Positions 52,660 through 61,186 of a stretch of DNA of 64,000 nucleotides are shown here, in pieces. The translations under genes were made by a program, and so were the position numbers. Source of the DNA: Bacillus pseudomycoides. Its GTDB lineage: Bacteria; Bacillota; Bacilli; Bacillales; Bacillaceae_G. The stretch covers positions 496,001 to 560,000 of the forward strand of contig NZ_CP064266.1 in assembly GCF_022811845.1 (NCBI RefSeq), in the 5' to 3' direction. The number at the start of each line of letters is the position of its first letter. The first letter of the stretch is position 1. The notes below the pieces were generated by a model. It worked only from the letters and a program-made list of their open reading frames with translations. It did no database searches and was not told where the DNA came from.

Positions 52660-53313
52660 TTACTTATGAATCCGAACTGTCACATTCATTCCAGGAACAA
52701 TATTTACTGATTTGCTATGATCTAATGAAACTTTAACCGGCACAACTTGTGTTACTTTCGTATAGTTCGCTGTCGCGTTGCTTGATGGAAGCATAGAGAA
52801 TGTATTTGCAGTTGTTAATCCAACTTGTTCTACTTTTCCTGTTAAAGTTGTATTAGGATATGCATCTACATACACATCAACTTCTTGACCTTTTTTTACA
52901 TCATCAACATCTGTTTCTTCAATATTTGCTGTTACCCATAAATCACTCATATCGTATGCATACGCAATTGGACTACCAGCTCCAACAAACGCATTTGTTG
53001 TTGCATTTGATTGAACAACTGTTGCACTATGCGGAATTGTTACATCCATCGTTTGCTCACCATTTTGGCTGGCTACAGAAACAGAACCTAATTTATCATT
53101 TTCATTGTAATTCTTACCTATTTCTGCATTCCATTCTGTCAATTTCCCTGCTACAGGTGATGCGATCGGGATTACTTTCCCGTCGATTTTTGCATTATCT
53201 GTTTTTAAATAGTTTTCAGCTTGATTATAGTAGTAATAACCGCCAATACCGCCGCCAACTAATACAATTAATGTGATAATATTAATAATCACCATTCTTC
53301 GAAACTGATTCAT
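52660..53313 (-). CDS. emrA: HlyD/EmrA-type membrane fusion protein
   Basis: 217 residues from ATG 53313, with AAGGAGAGG upstream; the frame open to 53337 starts before that site. One N-terminal helix (about 7-26) precedes a short lipoyl/barrel-sandwich domain: NYLKTDNAKIDGKVIPIASPVAG, then DVDDVKKGQEVDVYVDAYP and VVPVKVSLDHSKS. It lacks the long coiled hairpin of Gram-negative EmrA, as expected in a Gram-positive. Partner of the DHA2 transporter downstream. Confidence 0.9.
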   Translation of the reverse strand: MNQFRRMVIINIITLIVLVGGGIGGYYYYNQAENYLKTDNAKIDGKVIPIASPVAGKLTEWNAEIGKNYNENDKLGSVSVASQNGEQTMDVTIPHSATVVQSNATTNAFVGAGSPIAYAYDMSDLWVTANIEETDVDDVKKGQEVDVYVDAYPNTTLTGKVEQVGLTTANTFSMLPSSNATANYTKVTQVVPVKVSLDHSKSVNIVPGMNVTVRIHK

Positions 53314-53379
53314 TGCATTCCTCTCCTTATATCGCATATAATTTTTTTCTAAACTATTTCTACCCCTTTTGTTTATACT

Positions 53380-53410
53380 GTTTAATTGTTAATTATATTA
53401 ACCATTAAAC
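53380..53410. promoter_or_regulatory. Candidate TetR operator, 31-base palindrome
   Basis: GTTTAATTGTTAAT, three bases, then ATTAACCATTAAAC: 13 of 14 positions of the two arms pair. It lies 67 bases before the emrA ATG, on the side of the divergent TetR gene. A TATAAT-like -10 for emrA lies inside it on the minus strand. Confidence 0.7.
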
Positions 53411-53537
53411 AAAAAAGCACACCCTTTGCTATGCAACACAATCTTTACCTGCATGCTCGCGGTGCTGTTTTCTAAAGGAATATCGTTTATAATTATAAAT
53501 AATTATTTTGACTCTACAACCGACAATGTGAGCATAT

Positions 53538-53555
53538 GTGTTGGTTATCCAACAC
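53538..53555. promoter_or_regulatory. Short perfect inverted repeat before the tetR gene
   Basis: GTGTTGG TTAT CCAACAC, 53 bases before the TetR ATG. It could be a second operator or a leader hairpin. Confidence 0.4.
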
Positions 53556-53607
53556 TTTGCTATCTATTTGTTGTTTAAGTAATTAAAATTCAGCAAGGAG
53601 AAATAAA

Positions 53608-54231
53608 ATGTCTATTAAAAATACAAACGATCCGCGTGTGAAACGAACGAGACAATTAATACAGGATGCTTTTGTCGCTTTAGTAGGCGAAAAAGGATTT
53701 GAAAATGTAACCGTACAGCATATCGCTGAGTGTGCCCCAGTGAACCGTGCTACCTTTTATAGCCATTATCATGACAAATATGACTTATTAGATAAAAGTA
53801 TCGAGGAAATGTTAGTAAAGCTCACCGAAATAATTAGGCCTAAAAGGAATAATAAGGAAGATTTTCAACTTACATTTAACTCCCCGCATCCAACTTTTCT
53901 AGCCCTATTTGAGCACATCGCTAAAAATGCTACCTTCTATAACGTCATGCTTGGCGACAAAGCAGCAGGAAATTTTTTTTATAAAATGATGAAAACAATT
54001 CAAACACATTTAACGTTAAGCTTATCCATTTCACAGCCAAATGATGAAGAACTCATGATTCCACGCGATATTCTTATTAGTTATGTAACAGGAGCTCATC
54101 TTGGAATGATTATATCGTGGCTAAAAAAAGGTATGATTTACTCGCCACACTTTATGGCAATGCAACTAACAAGGTTAATTATTTTAGGGGCTCATGCTGC
54201 TGCTGGATTAGAAAAACCTTTTGAAATATAA
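53608..54231 (+). CDS. TetR-family regulator of the divergent efflux genes
   Basis: 207 residues. N-terminal helix-turn-helix: FENVTVQHIAECAPVNRATFYSHYHDKYDLL. The C-terminal ligand domain resembles the TetR_C_33-like part of Bacillus drug regulators. AAGGAG precedes the ATG. It is divergent from emrA-emrB across a 294-base gap with a long palindrome, the usual layout for a local repressor released by a drug. Ligand unknown. Confidence 0.88.
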   Translation: MSIKNTNDPRVKRTRQLIQDAFVALVGEKGFENVTVQHIAECAPVNRATFYSHYHDKYDLLDKSIEEMLVKLTEIIRPKRNNKEDFQLTFNSPHPTFLALFEHIAKNATFYNVMLGDKAAGNFFYKMMKTIQTHLTLSLSISQPNDEELMIPRDILISYVTGAHLGMIISWLKKGMIYSPHFMAMQLTRLIILGAHAAAGLEKPFEI

Positions 54232-54261
54232 AAAAAGCGAAGACATCTCTTCGCTTTTTTT
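54230..54261. terminator. Two-way terminator between tetR and the M42 peptidase gene
   Basis: A perfect stem AAAAAAGCGAAGA / TCTTCGCTTTTTT (54231-54243 with 54248-54260). Confidence 0.92.
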
Positions 54262-54262
54262 A

Positions 54263-55348
54263 TTAGTTAAATGTGATATTATGTACAGCCTCTTTATCAA
54301 GACGTTTAATCACTTCTACGATTAACTTCACTGCATTTTCATAGTCATCACGGTGTAACATTGCCGCATGAGAGTGAATATAACGAGTTGCAATCGTAAT
54401 CGCCAGAGATGGAATACCATTGACAGAAATATGAATTGCACCTGCGTCAGTCCCTCCACCAGCTACAGAATCATATTGATAAGGAATGTCTAATTCATCC
54501 GCCACATCAACTACGAAATTGCGAAGTCCAGTATGTCCAATGACTGATGCATCATATAAAATGATTTGTGGTCCATCACCCATTTTACTTTGCGCTTCTT
54601 TTTCCGTTACTCCTGGTGTGTCACCAGCAATACCAACATCTACCGCAAACGCGATATCTGGTTTAATATAATGTGCAGATGTTTTCGCACCGCGAAGACC
54701 TACTTCTTCTTGAACAGTTCCAACACCGTATACAACGTTTGGATGCTTTTCATCCTTCAATTGTTTTAACACGTCAATTGCAATCGCACAGCCAATGCGA
54801 TTATCCCATGCTTTTGCAAGTAGCATCTTTTCATTTTTCATCACTTGGAATTCAAAGTACGGTACAACTTGATCCCCTGGTCGTACACCCCATTCCATTG
54901 CTTCTTCTTTACTAGAAGCACCGATATCAATGAACATATCCTTAATTTCAACCGGTTTTTTACGAGCTTCTGCCGGTAAAATATGAGGTGGTTTTGACCC
55001 AATTACACCTGTTACATCGCCTTTACGTGTTACAATTGTTACACGCTGTGCAAGCATAACCTGTGACCACCAGCCTCCAACTGTTTGAAAACGAAGGAAA
55101 CCTTTGTCATCAATTTGCGTAATCATAAAACCAACTTCATCTAAGTGACCAGCTACCATGATTTTCGGACCGTTTTCTTCCCCTACTTTTTTCGCAACTA
55201 GACTCCCTAAATTATCTGTAGAAAGTTCATCTGCAAACGGCTCGATATATTTTTTCATTACCTCACGTGGTTCGCGCTCATTACCTGCAATCCCGCGTGC
55301 ATCTGTTAATTCTTTTAGCATTGTCAATGTCGAATCTAATTTTGTCAT
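54263..55348 (-). CDS. M42 family metallo-aminopeptidase (YsdC-like)
   Basis: 361 residues from ATG 55348, with AAAGGAGGG upstream; a TTG three codons earlier is less well placed. Metal and catalytic motifs are visible: AGHLDEVGF, KAWDNRIGCAIA, VQEEVGLRGA, AVDVGIAGDTPG and a late RYIHSHAAMLH. M42 enzymes form large dodecameric shells with two metals per site and trim peptides in the cytoplasm; some act as glucanases. B. subtilis YsdC is the likely ortholog from its position near rplT. Confidence 0.92.
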   Translation of the reverse strand: MTKLDSTLTMLKELTDARGIAGNEREPREVMKKYIEPFADELSTDNLGSLVAKKVGEENGPKIMVAGHLDEVGFMITQIDDKGFLRFQTVGGWWSQVMLAQRVTIVTRKGDVTGVIGSKPPHILPAEARKKPVEIKDMFIDIGASSKEEAMEWGVRPGDQVVPYFEFQVMKNEKMLLAKAWDNRIGCAIAIDVLKQLKDEKHPNVVYGVGTVQEEVGLRGAKTSAHYIKPDIAFAVDVGIAGDTPGVTEKEAQSKMGDGPQIILYDASVIGHTGLRNFVVDVADELDIPYQYDSVAGGGTDAGAIHISVNGIPSLAITIATRYIHSHAAMLHRDDYENAVKLIVEVIKRLDKEAVHNITFN

Positions 55349-55417
55349 TGCCAACACCCTCCTTTTTCTTCAGTCACTTCATTATACAAAAACAAATTGA
55401 AATATTCAAAAATTAAA

Positions 55418-55909
55418 TCAGTATCCTTGTGTTTGACGCTGATGGTTCACTTCGTTTTTATCTAAATATGCTTTTTCAATTTCTTCTTGTTCAAACTCAA
55501 GAGCTTGCCCAAGACGAAGGTAGCTTGTAAATAGTTCAATATAATTTGTAATAGACGGCTGATCAGTAAATCGAATCACTTTCGCATACGTGTCTAAGAA
55601 AATTTCAACTTGTGTTTTATTCGTTTGAGCACACTTATAAAACAAGAAGTTCTTATCAATACCTAAATCAATCCCAATTGATAAAATAAAATGTAAACCA
55701 TCTACATATTCCTCAAGTATAACTACACGCTCAGCAGCTGGCTTTTTGCTCCAATATTTAAAACAACGTGTTTCATTTGCAAGTTCCCCAATCTCAACAA
55801 GCAGTGCTAACATTTTTTCTTTTAGTAATTTTTTCGGTTGTAAATCATGTTCTTTTACAATACGGTCATCTAATTCTTTTTGTAATTTAAATAATTGTAG
55901 TAAATCCAT
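55418..55909 (-). CDS. All-alpha dUTP diphosphatase (dimeric, MazG-like)
   Basis: 163 residues from ATG 55909, with GGAGGAGG upstream; the frame open to 55957 precedes that site. Metal-binding motifs of the all-alpha NTP pyrophosphatase superfamily are seen: LLVEIGELANETRCFKYWS and ILEEYVDGLHFILSIGIDLG. It removes dUTP to keep uracil out of DNA. Not related to the trimeric dUTPase. Single gene. Confidence 0.88.
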   Translation of the reverse strand: MDLLQLFKLQKELDDRIVKEHDLQPKKLLKEKMLALLVEIGELANETRCFKYWSKKPAAERVVILEEYVDGLHFILSIGIDLGIDKNFLFYKCAQTNKTQVEIFLDTYAKVIRFTDQPSITNYIELFTSYLRLGQALEFEQEEIEKAYLDKNEVNHQRQTQGY

Positions 55910-56174
55910 TCTATTCCTCCTCCAACATCGCATAAGAACAATGTTGTTTCGTCTCATATTTATTGTAAGCTTAAAAAACCCTACCCGTTATTATCTATTT
56001 AGCTTCCTAGCCCTTATGAAATAGCTTGTCCCTAAATCATCAATACGTTTCAGATAGACTCTATATATGATGAAACTTCCATATCATCTTTCCATTATAG
56101 CAGTGTCGTTTCTACTAGGAAAGATGCCTTTAATTGACAGTAAAAAAGCCAGAGGAATCTCCCCCGACTTTTTC
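55910..56174. other. Gap with a terminator, otherwise featureless
   Basis: An imperfect hairpin with T-run (56142-56174) ends the broken alcohol dehydrogenase gene on the minus strand. I see nothing else in this stretch apart from the dUTPase ribosome site and probable promoter region. Confidence 0.5.
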
Positions 56175-56210
56175 ACTGTATATTCTTCTATATTGTTATA
56201 GCTTTTATGC

Positions 56211-57221
56211 TTATTTTGTCATATCAAGTACAACACGTCCGTTAATTTTTCCTTCTTCCATTTCACTAAATATCTCATTAATTTCATCAAGCTGACGTGT
56301 TTCTATAATCGCTTTTACTTTTCCTTCTGCTGCAAGTTGCAACGTTTCTTGTAAATCTTTTCTTGTTCCTACGATAGAGCCAATAATTTTCACGCCATTT
56401 AAGACGGTATCAAAGATTGGGACTTCCATCATTTCTGGTGGTAATCCCACTGCTACACATGCACCACCACGTCTAACGGAACGATACGCTTGATCGAATG
56501 CTGGCTTAGATACGGCTGTACAAATAGATGCATGCACACCTTTTATTTTTTCAAATATCCATGCCACCACATCTTCCTTAATTGGATTCACAACTAAATC
56601 TGCACCGAGTTCTTTCGTAAGATCCAACTTCTCATCTACAGTATCAACAGCTACTACATGTAATCCCATTGCTTTTGCATATTGAACCGCCAAATGACCA
56701 AGACCACCAATTCCAAAAACAGCTACCATTGTCCAGGCTTTGCTTCTGAAACTTTTAACGCTTTATATGTTGTCACACCTGCACAAAATAGCAGAGCTGC
56801 TTCTACTGAACTTAAATTGTCTGGTACTTTTACAACATAATCAGCTGCTGCTATACAATACTCTGCATAACCACCATCAACTGAGTAACCTGCATTATGT
56901 TGATCTAAGCAAAGCGTTTCACGGCCAGATAAACAATATTCACAATGACCACACGCTGAATATAGCCATGGTACTCCAACCCGGTCACCAACTTTTACGT
57001 GAGTAACACCTTCCCCTACTTCTTCAATAACTCCAACACCTTCATGTCCTTAATGGGAGTTTCGGTTTTACTGGCCAATCACCATGCGCTGCGTGTAAAT
57101 CCGTATGACAAACACCACACGCTTCAATATGTACAAGAACTTCACCAAGTCCAGCTTTCGGTTTTGGGACTTCTTTCACTTCTAACTTCTCTTTGAACTC
57201 ATTTACAACTGCTGCGTTCAT
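56211..57221 (-). pseudogene. adhP: Zinc-containing alcohol dehydrogenase, two frameshifts
   Basis: From ATG 57221 (AAGGAGG upstream) the frame reads MNAAVVNEFKEKLEVKEVPK and the zinc motif ACGVCHTDLH, then breaks near 57051. Five bases of an expected IPGHE codon stretch are missing, giving a stop. The sequence goes on in another frame with the structural zinc Cys set (CGHCEYCLSG, ETLCLDQ), then breaks again near 56727, where one G is missing in PGQWVAVFGIGGLG. The last part (56211-56729) is open and complete to the stop. Full length would be about 338 residues. The ancestor oxidised or reduced ethanol-type alcohols with NAD. Confidence 0.9.
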
Positions 57222-57379
57222 GTAAACGCCTCCTTGTTATAGGTACAAAAAGTTCTTACAAGTTCATCTTAATATATATAGAAGAAACGAGAGGTAGTTG
57301 AATTATGACAATAATTTGTGAAATATCTCACAAATTATTGAACGATTATATTAATTATAAAAGTAGCTCCAAACAATAA

Positions 57380-57413
57380 AAAAACCTCAGAAGAAAATTC
57401 TTCTAAGGTTTTT
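57380..57413 (-). terminator. Terminator after rplT
   Basis: AAAACCTCAGAAGAA with TTCTTCTAAGGTTTT, then an A/T run. One mismatch in the stem. Confidence 0.85.
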
Positions 57414-57419
57414 GAACAA

Positions 57420-57776
57420 TTAGTTTAAGTTGTTTTTTGCAACTGTTGCTAATTCAGCGAAAGCTTTTTCGTCATGAACAGCTAAGTCAGCAAGCATCTT
57501 GCGGTTAACTTCGATACCAGCAACTTTTAAACCGTGCATTAAACGGCTGTAAGAAAGACCGTTAATACGAGCAGCTGCGTTGATACGAGTGATCCATAAT
57601 TTACGGAAGTCACGTTTCTTTTGACGACGGTCACGGAATGCATATAGTAAAGATTTCATAACCTGTTGGTTAGCAACCTTAAATAATGTATTTTTAGAAC
57701 CGTAGTAACCTTTTGCTAATTTTATAACTTTTTTACGACGTTGACGAGTAACTGTACCACCTTTTACTCTTGGCAT
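57420..57776 (-). CDS. rplT: 50S ribosomal protein L20
   Basis: 118 residues, the standard length. It starts MPRVKGGTVTRQRRKKVIKLAKGYYGSKN and has INGLSYSRLMHGLKVAGIEVNRKMLADLA. It is an early assembly protein of 23S rRNA domains. In Bacillus L20 also represses its own operon by binding the infC leader, for which a terminator-bearing leader is seen at 58552-58743. Confidence 0.98.
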   Translation of the reverse strand: MPRVKGGTVTRQRRKKVIKLAKGYYGSKNTLFKVANQQVMKSLLYAFRDRRQKKRDFRKLWITRINAAARINGLSYSRLMHGLKVAGIEVNRKMLADLAVHDEKAFAELATVAKNNLN

Positions 57777-57813
57777 AATATTACCTCCTATTTGTTCTAT
57801 ATATCAGCCGAAC

Positions 57814-58014
57814 TTATTTTAAGTTGTCAAGCATTTGACGAATGCGTTTGAAGTCACCAGCGCTTACTACACCAGCTTTACGTAGTTTACGTTTAGCTTT
57901 TGTAGATTTGTTAGCGAATAAATGGCTTGTGTAAGCGTGTGAACGCTTAAGTTTACCAGATCCAGTCTTTTTGAAACGCTTTGCAGCGCCGCGATGAGTT
58001 TTTTGTTTAGGCAT
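57814..58014 (-). CDS. rpmI: 50S ribosomal protein L35
   Basis: 66 residues: [33 protein letters not shown] pattern of L35. Middle gene of infC-rpmI-rplT. GGAGG precedes the ATG, with spacing typical of the operon. Confidence 0.97.
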
Positions 58015-58035
58015 AGGTATTTCCTCCTCTATCTA

Positions 58036-58551
58036 TTACTTATCGTTTTTCGGTGCTAAAACTAAGAACATACTACGTCCTTCCATTTTAGGCTTAGATT
58101 CAATTGTACTAACTTCAGCACAAGCTTCTGAGAAGCGATCTAAGACACGTTGACCGATTTCTTTATGAGTAATGGCACGTCCTTTAAAGCGAATTGACGC
58201 TTTAACCTTGTCGCCTTTCTCTAAAAACTTGATAGCATTACGAAGTTTTGTGTTAAAGTCGTGTTCATCAATTGTTGGACTTAAACGAACTTCTTTCATG
58301 CTAATTACTTTTTGATTTTTGCGCTGTTCTTTTTCTTTCTTTTGTTGCTCAAAGCGGAATTTACCGTAGTCCATAATGCGGCATACTGGTGGTTTCGCAT
58401 TTGGAGCAACCAATACTAAATCAAGATTAAGATTTGCAGCTAAGTCTAAAGCGTCATTACGAGACTTGATGCCAAGTTGATCACCATTCGCACCAACTAA
58501 ACGTACTTCACGTGCACGAATTTGCTCGTTAATCATCATATCCTTGCTAAT
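58036..58551 (-). CDS. infC: Translation initiation factor IF-3, AUU start
   Basis: 171 residues from ATT 58551, with GGAGGTG seven bases upstream. Later ATG codons (residues 6 and 7) lack a well-placed site. N-terminal domain MISKDMMINEQIRAREVRL, linker rich in Lys/Glu/Gln, and the C-terminal domain with KEVRLSPTIDEHDFNTKL and RFKGRAITHKE. The rare AUU start is a conserved feature of infC. IF-3 itself rejects such starts and so limits its own synthesis. First gene of infC-rpmI-rplT. Confidence 0.96.
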   Translation of the reverse strand: MSKDMMINEQIRAREVRLVGANGDQLGIKSRNDALDLAANLNLDLVLVAPNAKPPVCRIMDYGKFRFEQQKKEKEQRKNQKVISMKEVRLSPTIDEHDFNTKLRNAIKFLEKGDKVKASIRFKGRAITHKEIGQRVLDRFSEACAEVSTIESKPKMEGRSMFLVLAPKNDK

Positions 58552-58743
58552 AGTAAGCCACCTCCAAGGTTTTCTTAGAATACGTTTGCAGTCGTAGAAC
58601 CCAAACAAAAAAGTGTGGGCATACGAACACCCACACTTGTACGATCTTAAGTAAGAAAGACATTTACCTGCTAACTGCATATGCGTCAATCAGGTGAGAA
58701 GCGGGTGCTTCTACTTGTTCTACAAAACAATATTCTATTATCC
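58552..58743 (-). promoter_or_regulatory. infC leader with attenuator (L20 leader)
   Basis: Between the predicted start site near 58743 and infC lies a hairpin AAGTGTGGG / CCCACACTT (58630-58638 with 58611-58619), followed by TTTTTTG on the minus strand. This is a premature terminator. In Bacillus, L20 binding to this leader favours termination. The binding structure itself I infer from position, not from a fold. Confidence 0.8.
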
Positions 58744-58749
58744 TTGATG

Positions 58750-58778
58750 AGTGTACCATAGGACATAACGTCTGTCAA
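58750..58778 (-). promoter_or_regulatory. infC operon promoter
   Basis: -35 TTGACA (58773-58778), 17 bases, extended -10 TGGTACACT with TACACT at 58750-58755. Confidence 0.75.
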
Positions 58779-58897
58779 GAAGACACGTTTTACTAACAAC
58801 AAGAAATATTGTAACAAACAACACGAATACATGCAATACTTTTTTATGATAAGTATTGCTTGGTTATTATTTCTATTTTTTATTACGTGTAATATGC

Positions 58898-58925
58898 AAA
58901 AAAGTCGCGGCATGCCGCGACTTTT
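58898..58925 (-). terminator. Terminator after thrS
   Basis: A perfect palindrome with stem AAAAGTCGCGGC / GCCGCGACTTTT, three bases from the thrS stop. Confidence 0.9.
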
Positions 58926-58927
58926 CA

Positions 58928-60859
58928 TTAGCGTTTTCCTTCTGCTTTAATCATATCCACAAACGCATCTAATGCGATTGTTTCTGATTTTTGCTCACCA
59001 TATTTACGTACGTTTACGCCGTTTTCAGCAACTTCATTATCACCTACTACAAGCATGTACGGAATTTTTTGCATTTGTGCTTCACGGATTTTGTAACCAA
59101 TTTTCTCTTCACGAGTATCTACTTCAACACGGATACCAGCGCGTTGTAAGTCTTCCTGTACTTTCTTCGCGTAGTCTAAATGTACTTGCGGAGAAACTGG
59201 GATTACTTGTACTTGAACTGGCGCTAACCATGTTGGGAATGCACCTTTGTACTCTTCAATTAAGAAGGCAACGAAACGTTCCATAGTTGATACAACACCA
59301 CGGTGAATTACAACTGGACGATGAGGTTTACCATCTTCACCAACGTAAGTTAATTCAAAGCGCTCTGGAAGTAAGAAGTCTAATTGTACAGTTGAAAGTG
59401 TTTCGTCTTTTCCAAGTGCAGTACGAACTTGAACGTCAAGTTTTGGACCGTAGAATGCTGCTTCACCTTCAGCTTCATAGTACTCAAGACCCATTTCATC
59501 CATTGCTTCTTTTAGCATACCTTGTGCTTTTTCCCACATTTCATCGTCAGCATAATACTTTTTAGTATCCTCTGGGTCGCGATAAGATAAGCGGAATGAA
59601 TAATTTTCTAAACCGAAGTCTTTGTATACTTCTAAAGTTAAGTTTACTACTCGTTTTAACTCTTCTTTAATTTGATCTGGACGAACGAAGATGTGCGCAT
59701 CATTTAAAGTCATTCCACGTACACGTTGTAATCCAGATAGTGCACCAGACATTTCATAACGGTGCATTGTTCCAAGCTCTGCAATACGGATTGGTAATTC
59801 ACGATAGCTATGAATATCATTTTTATATACCATCATATGATGAGGACAGTTCATTGGACGAAGTACTAATTCCTCATTATCCATCTGCATTGATGGGAAC
59901 ATACCATCACGGTAGTGATTCCAGTGACCAGAAGTTTCGTAAAGTTCACGGCTTCCTAATACTGGAGTATATACGTGGTCATAGCCTAAGCTTGCTTCCT
60001 TATCAACAATGTAACGCTCGATAATGCGGCGGATTGTTGCACCTTTTGGCAGCCAAAGCGGTAAACCTTGTCCTACTTTTTGGCTATTTGTAAATAATTT
60101 CAATTCTTTACCTAATTTACGGTGATCACGTTCTTTTGCTTCTTCAAGCATACGCATGTACTCATCTAACTCTGCTTTTTTCACAAATGCAGTACCGTAA
60201 ATACGTTGTAGCATTTTATTGTTGCTATCGCCGCGCCAGTAAGCACCTGCAACACTTAACAATTTAAATACTTTAATTTTCCCTGTAGATGGAAGGTGAA
60301 CCCCACGGCAAAGGTCAAAGAATTCGCCTTGTTCATAAATTGAAATAACTGCATCTTCTGGAAGATCGTTAATCAATTCTAATTTTAGCTCATCGCCAAT
60401 TTCTTCATAACGACGAAGCGCTTCAGCACGTGGTACTTCATGACGAACGATTTCTAAGTTTTCGTTCACGATTTTTTGCATTTCTTTTTCGATTTTTGGG
60501 AAGTCCTCAACTGTAATGGCTTCTTCCATATCGATATCATAGTAGAAGCCATTTTCGATTACTGGGCCAATACCAAGTTTTACATCTTTATATAAACGTT
60601 TTAACGCTTGTGCTAAAAGATGCGCTGTTGAGTGTCGTAAAATATATAAACCCTCTTCAGAATCTAATGTAATGATTGAAACTGCACCATCTTCTTCAAT
60701 CGGTGTACGAAGATCGATCATCTCATCATTTAATTTTCCAGCCACAGCTTTTTTCTTTAAGCCTGGGCTAATAGAAGCTGCGATTTCTTCAGTTGTTGTT
60801 CCTTTTGGAAACTCCTTCACAGCTCCATCAGGGAAAGTAATTTTAACTACATCTGCCAT
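58928..60859 (-). CDS. thrS: Threonyl-tRNA synthetase
   Basis: 643 residues from ATG 60859, with AAAGGAG upstream; a GTG one codon earlier is less well spaced. Order of domains: TGS (1-63, VKITFPDGAVKEFPKG), editing domain with RHSTAHLLAQA, class II core with RPMNCPHHMMVYK (zinc Cys and His) and motif 2 LGTMHRYEMSGALSGLQRVRG, then the anticodon domain (about 540-643, VQVIPVSP). It charges tRNA-Thr and edits Ser. Controlled by a Thr T-box. Confidence 0.97.
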   Translation of the reverse strand: MADVVKITFPDGAVKEFPKGTTTEEIAASISPGLKKKAVAGKLNDEMIDLRTPIEEDGAVSIITLDSEEGLYILRHSTAHLLAQALKRLYKDVKLGIGPVIENGFYYDIDMEEAITVEDFPKIEKEMQKIVNENLEIVRHEVPRAEALRRYEEIGDELKLELINDLPEDAVISIYEQGEFFDLCRGVHLPSTGKIKVFKLLSVAGAYWRGDSNNKMLQRIYGTAFVKKAELDEYMRMLEEAKERDHRKLGKELKLFTNSQKVGQGLPLWLPKGATIRRIIERYIVDKEASLGYDHVYTPVLGSRELYETSGHWNHYRDGMFPSMQMDNEELVLRPMNCPHHMMVYKNDIHSYRELPIRIAELGTMHRYEMSGALSGLQRVRGMTLNDAHIFVRPDQIKEELKRVVNLTLEVYKDFGLENYSFRLSYRDPEDTKKYYADDEMWEKAQGMLKEAMDEMGLEYYEAEGEAAFYGPKLDVQVRTALGKDETLSTVQLDFLLPERFELTYVGEDGKPHRPVVIHRGVVSTMERFVAFLIEEYKGAFPTWLAPVQVQVIPVSPQVHLDYAKKVQEDLQRAGIRVEVDTREEKIGYKIREAQMQKIPYMLVVGDNEVAENGVNVRKYGEQKSETIALDAFVDMIKAEGKR

Positions 60860-60883
60860 CACTGGTCACTCCTTTTTTTCTCA

Positions 60884-61151
60884 AAATAAAAAACACCCAT
60901 CCCGTAAAAAGGGACGAGTGTTGAATTCGTGGTTCCACCCTTGTTCCAATTAACAAAACTGTTAATTGCTCAAGTACAACATAACGGTGTTGGCCGTTAG
61001 CAATTACTAGACAAAACGTTCACTGCTAAAGTTTAGAGGTGGTAAGCAATAAACCCGTACTAGGAAGCTCACACCCTAAGGCTTCCCTCTCTGAAAATCG
61101 TAGTAAATTACTCATGTCCTCATCGTGACATTTCAATATATTTCATTTATG
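60884..61151 (-). promoter_or_regulatory. T-box leader of thrS, threonine type
   Basis: Specifier ACC (61041-61043) directly followed by ACCUCU. T-box AAGGGTGGAACCACG at 60928-60942. The terminator stem AACACCCATCCC / GGGACGAGTGTT is followed by a T-rich run. The sequence is strikingly close to the brnQ leader at 27569-27863: 31 of 32 bases agree around the T-box. Confidence 0.94.
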
Positions 61152-61157
61152 TAGGTA

Positions 61158-61186
61158 ATTATATGCTCAAAAACTTAGAAAATCAA
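61158..61186 (-). promoter_or_regulatory. thrS promoter
   Basis: -35 TTGATT (61181-61186), 17 bases, -10 TATAAT (61158-61163). The -35 box and most of the spacer lie inside the end of ytxC. Confidence 0.8.

Noticed and set aside
52131..52736. 201-codon plus-strand frame over emrB/emrA
   Set aside because: It runs across the junction of two clear minus-strand genes and lacks a ribosome site.
58686..58928. 80-codon minus-strand frame between thrS and infC
   Set aside because: It covers the thrS terminator and the infC promoter; no family and no start signal.
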